From Hippophae tibetana (taxonomy: Eukaryota; Streptophyta; Magnoliopsida; Rosales; Elaeagnaceae), in NCBI GenBank assembly GCA_037013495.1, contig CM072803.1:23655001-23719000 (forward strand): a DNA stretch of 64,000 nucleotides, in the 5' to 3' direction. Positions 61,591 to 64,000 of the stretch are shown here, one piece after another. The position numbers were made by a program, and so were the translations under genes. The notes under the pieces are model-generated. The model was not told where the DNA came from. It was given only the letters and a program-made list of their open reading frames with translations, and searched no databases. Numbering within the stretch: position 1 is the first letter of the stretch; each line of letters opens with the position of its first letter.

Positions 61591-62374
61591 TAATTATCAA
61601 ATGGCTTAAAATTTGGTCCAGACGGTTGGTTCTCTAGCCATTATAACCATGGATACAATTTAGGCTGACATCAAACCTTAAAAACACATTGTATAAGATA
61701 AGCAATAATGACCTAAATCATCTTCCTTGCAATGTGTTATCTAAGATTTCGATTCTAGAGTGACTCAAGCAAATTCCAATTTTTTTAAAACCTAGAGCAT
61801 GCATAATTCATATAAATCGTTTCTAGACATGCATACTAATAAACAATTAAAACATTAAGCTCTAGCATGGAATATCACAATAAAAGAGCCTACAAGAAGA
61901 ACAAATCTGTATTAATCAACATCCATGTTTTTCAAACAATCATGATTCCTGTAATTTAAACCTGAAATTAATCCACAAAGAAAGCACATAAATTCATATA
62001 TTTTATCATTTTTCAGGCATGCTTACATAATAACATCATTGACAACTTTAAAGAATAATAATTACAAATGGTTAATATCTACATCTGTTTGGATGAGAGA
62101 ATAATAGGACAAAGAAGAAAATATTTTCTAAATAATCTTGTTATTCAACTGAATTTAGGTTCTTTAAATAGCCAGCAAAGTAACTACAATTTCCTAAATA
62201 TTAGGACATTTTACCCATTACATAGAACACTATCCCATAACTTAAAACACCCGTACTAACTCCATGAACGTGACGTTGACTCCTGCAATTAGGGACACCA
62301 CTACTAACAAAATAAACTACCACAAAAATTAAAATAAAACCATAATGATAATAATTTCTACATTAATTTTGATA
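61591..62374 (-). repeat. Probable LTR of the copia fragment at the right edge
   Basis: On the minus strand the purine tract AAGGGGGAA (complement of 62375-62383) borders this stretch, as expected for the 3' LTR of the copia fragment to the right. A TATA-like 'gctatttaaagaac' on the minus strand lies near 62170. The left edge is uncertain and the partner LTR would lie outside the window. Confidence 0.45.
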
Positions 62375-62399
62375 TTCCCCCTTAAATGTAGAAATTTTA

Positions 62400-64000
62400 C
62401 AACATCCAATAAAAAGCAATAAAAATTTTAAACAAAATTTTCTAAACACAAAAGCTTTGTGAAAATATCTCACTTGTTTTTTGTGCTCCAATGATCCATC
62501 TTGATGCTCACCAATTGTCTAATAAAATGGTGATGAGTCTCAATGTTGCTTGTGAGACTATGAAACACCGAGTTCTTTGTTATTGTAATTGTGGACTGAT
62601 TGTTACAATAAATAATTGTTGGCTCTTCTTGAGATTGTTTCATGTCTTTCAAAATTCTCTTTGACCAAATAGCTTGACAAGTTGCATAAGTGCATGTAAT
62701 ATACTCTACTTCAGATAAGGATAAAGTTATTGACTTTTACATTTTAAAATCCAACTACCAACACCTGAACCAAGATTAAAAATATAGCATGTAGTGCTTC
62801 TTTGATCATCAATAGAGTCTGTCCAATCACTATCACAAAATCTACGTAACTAAAAATCATCAGTATTATTATATCATATATCATAAAACTTGTCCCTTTT
62901 AAATATCGTAACACCTTTTTATTGCTCCATAATAAATCATGCTTAGGCTCTACATTAAGCTTGACAAAAGAAAAGTAGAAAATATGATATTAGGTTTATT
63001 GTTTGTAAGATACAATAAAGTTAATTAAACTTATATATAAATGAGTATCAATCTATTTTCCACATCATTCAGGCTTAACTTTTGATTCATATTCATAAGA
63101 ATTTTTGTTGAGTTGTAATATTTCATTTTAAATTTCTCAAGGTCATTCATATACTATTATTGAGAAATAAAAATTCACGTATTACACTACTTTATCTCCA
63201 ATCCATGAAAATGATTCATCAAGCCAAGATGAGTCATCTCAAATTCATTTATCATAATTTTCTTGAATTCATCAATTAAAACTACATTATTATCAATTTA
63301 AATAAGATCATCCATGTAAAGGTAAACTAAGTACTCCATTTTTTCCACTTCCTTTGATATATACAGAGTAGCTTCACTTTCACTCCTTTGAAATCCATGT
63401 TGCTTAAAATGTCCTTTAATTTTACCATACCACTAGTGGTGCATGCTTTAGGCCATAAAATGATTTGTTCAAACAATACATCTTTCTTTCTTCACCCGTA
63501 ACTTTATAGCCTTTAGGTTTCTAGACATACATTTCTTCATTTAAAAAATCATTTAGAAAAGTAATTGTAACATAAAATTGATAAACATGCTATTTGTGAT
63601 GGTCATCTATTGCTAAAATAGTTCTAATATTGTCAAATCGAGATGACATGAGTAGAAGTTTCTTCGAAACCAATATCTTATTGTTGCATATTTCCTTTGG
63701 TCAAAATTATCACTTTGTGCTTGTCAATTGAGCCATTAGTTTTGAATTTTGTCTTGTAAATTCACTTTAACCCAACCATTTCTTGCCTTTTGGTAATTCC
63801 ATCAACTCCCATGTTTTGTTTCTCTCAAGGGCACTAATTTCTTCATCCATAGCAACATACCATTCTTCGTACTTAATAGCCTCTTCGTAAATAGTTAACT
63901 CTTTGACTTGATTTGAAAGAGTTCAAGAACTAGTGCACAATCGTGGCAATCAAATACTGACTCTTTAGGACACGTGTAAAAAATTAACAATACAATCAAA
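62400..64000 (-). pseudogene. Copia polyprotein fragment, running off the right edge
   Basis: Read right to left, patches match copia reverse transcriptase (around 62900-63970, broken) and then RNase H. EVEYITCTYATCQAIWSKRI leads into KDMKQSQEEPTIIYCNNQST and FHSLTSNIETHHHFIRQLV (62470-62700). The RNase H box normally reads Y-C-D-N; here the Asp is Asn. The minus orientation is opposite to the CNGC gene, which ends about 1.1 kb to the left. It is not intact. Confidence 0.8.

Noticed and set aside
1-64000. A novel gene cluster or defence-type system
   Set aside because: Only three unrelated genes are supported, each of a known plant family. Everything else is explained as transposons, repeats or AT-rich intergenic DNA.
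1-64000. tRNA, rRNA or other structured RNA genes
   Set aside because: No cloverleaf-type sequence with A and B boxes or rRNA-like block was noticed by eye. A tRNAscan-SE and Infernal run would be decisive.

Overview
This is nuclear DNA of a flowering plant, most likely a eudicot. The sequence is strongly AT-rich, the genes carry GT-AG introns, and long intergenic stretches are filled with LTR retrotransposons, MITE-like elements and AT-rich tandem repeats. The species cannot be named from the sequence alone. Three protein genes are well supported, all on the + strand.

(1) 5431-9213 is a five-exon gene for a small (142 aa) plastid-type protein with one light-harvesting-like (chlorophyll a/b-binding fold) helix. 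(2) 31499-34902 is a three-exon class II trehalose-6-phosphate synthase/phosphatase (859 aa), closest by motif to Arabidopsis TPS11. (3) 49287-61282 is a seven-exon cyclic-nucleotide-gated channel (730 aa), closest by motif to the CNGC14/CNGC17 group. Its first coding exon is only 29 bp and lies almost 1 kb upstream of the long ORF. Its fifth intron is 6.2 kb long because transposons landed in it.

Layout: 1-5.4 kb is AT-rich intergenic DNA with a diverged tandem array. 5.4-9.2 kb is the one-helix gene. 9.4-14 kb holds a foldback MITE, a telomere-like-repeat element, a poly-G run and tandem duplications. 15.0-20.3 kb is a complete but decayed Ty1/copia element with a perfect 5-bp target duplication. 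21-31 kb is AT-rich, with a MITE and two TRIM-type miniature retroelements, one structurally complete. 31.5-34.9 kb is the TPS gene. 35-49 kb is a graveyard: a MITE, a copia remnant, a second telomere-like-repeat element, and broken copies of a long LTR family. 49.3-61.3 kb is the CNGC gene, whose intron 5 carries a Ty3/gypsy element that itself contains a 1.67-kb solo LTR in the opposite orientation. 62.4-64 kb is a copia fragment on the minus strand that runs off the window.

The three genes are unrelated in function (photosynthetic-membrane helper, sugar-phosphate signalling, Ca2+-permeable channel); nothing suggests a cluster or a shared pathway. I see no new molecular system. The most informative structures are the nested insertions with readable target duplications, the intact TRIM, the paired telomere-repeat elements, and the hidden first exon of the channel gene.
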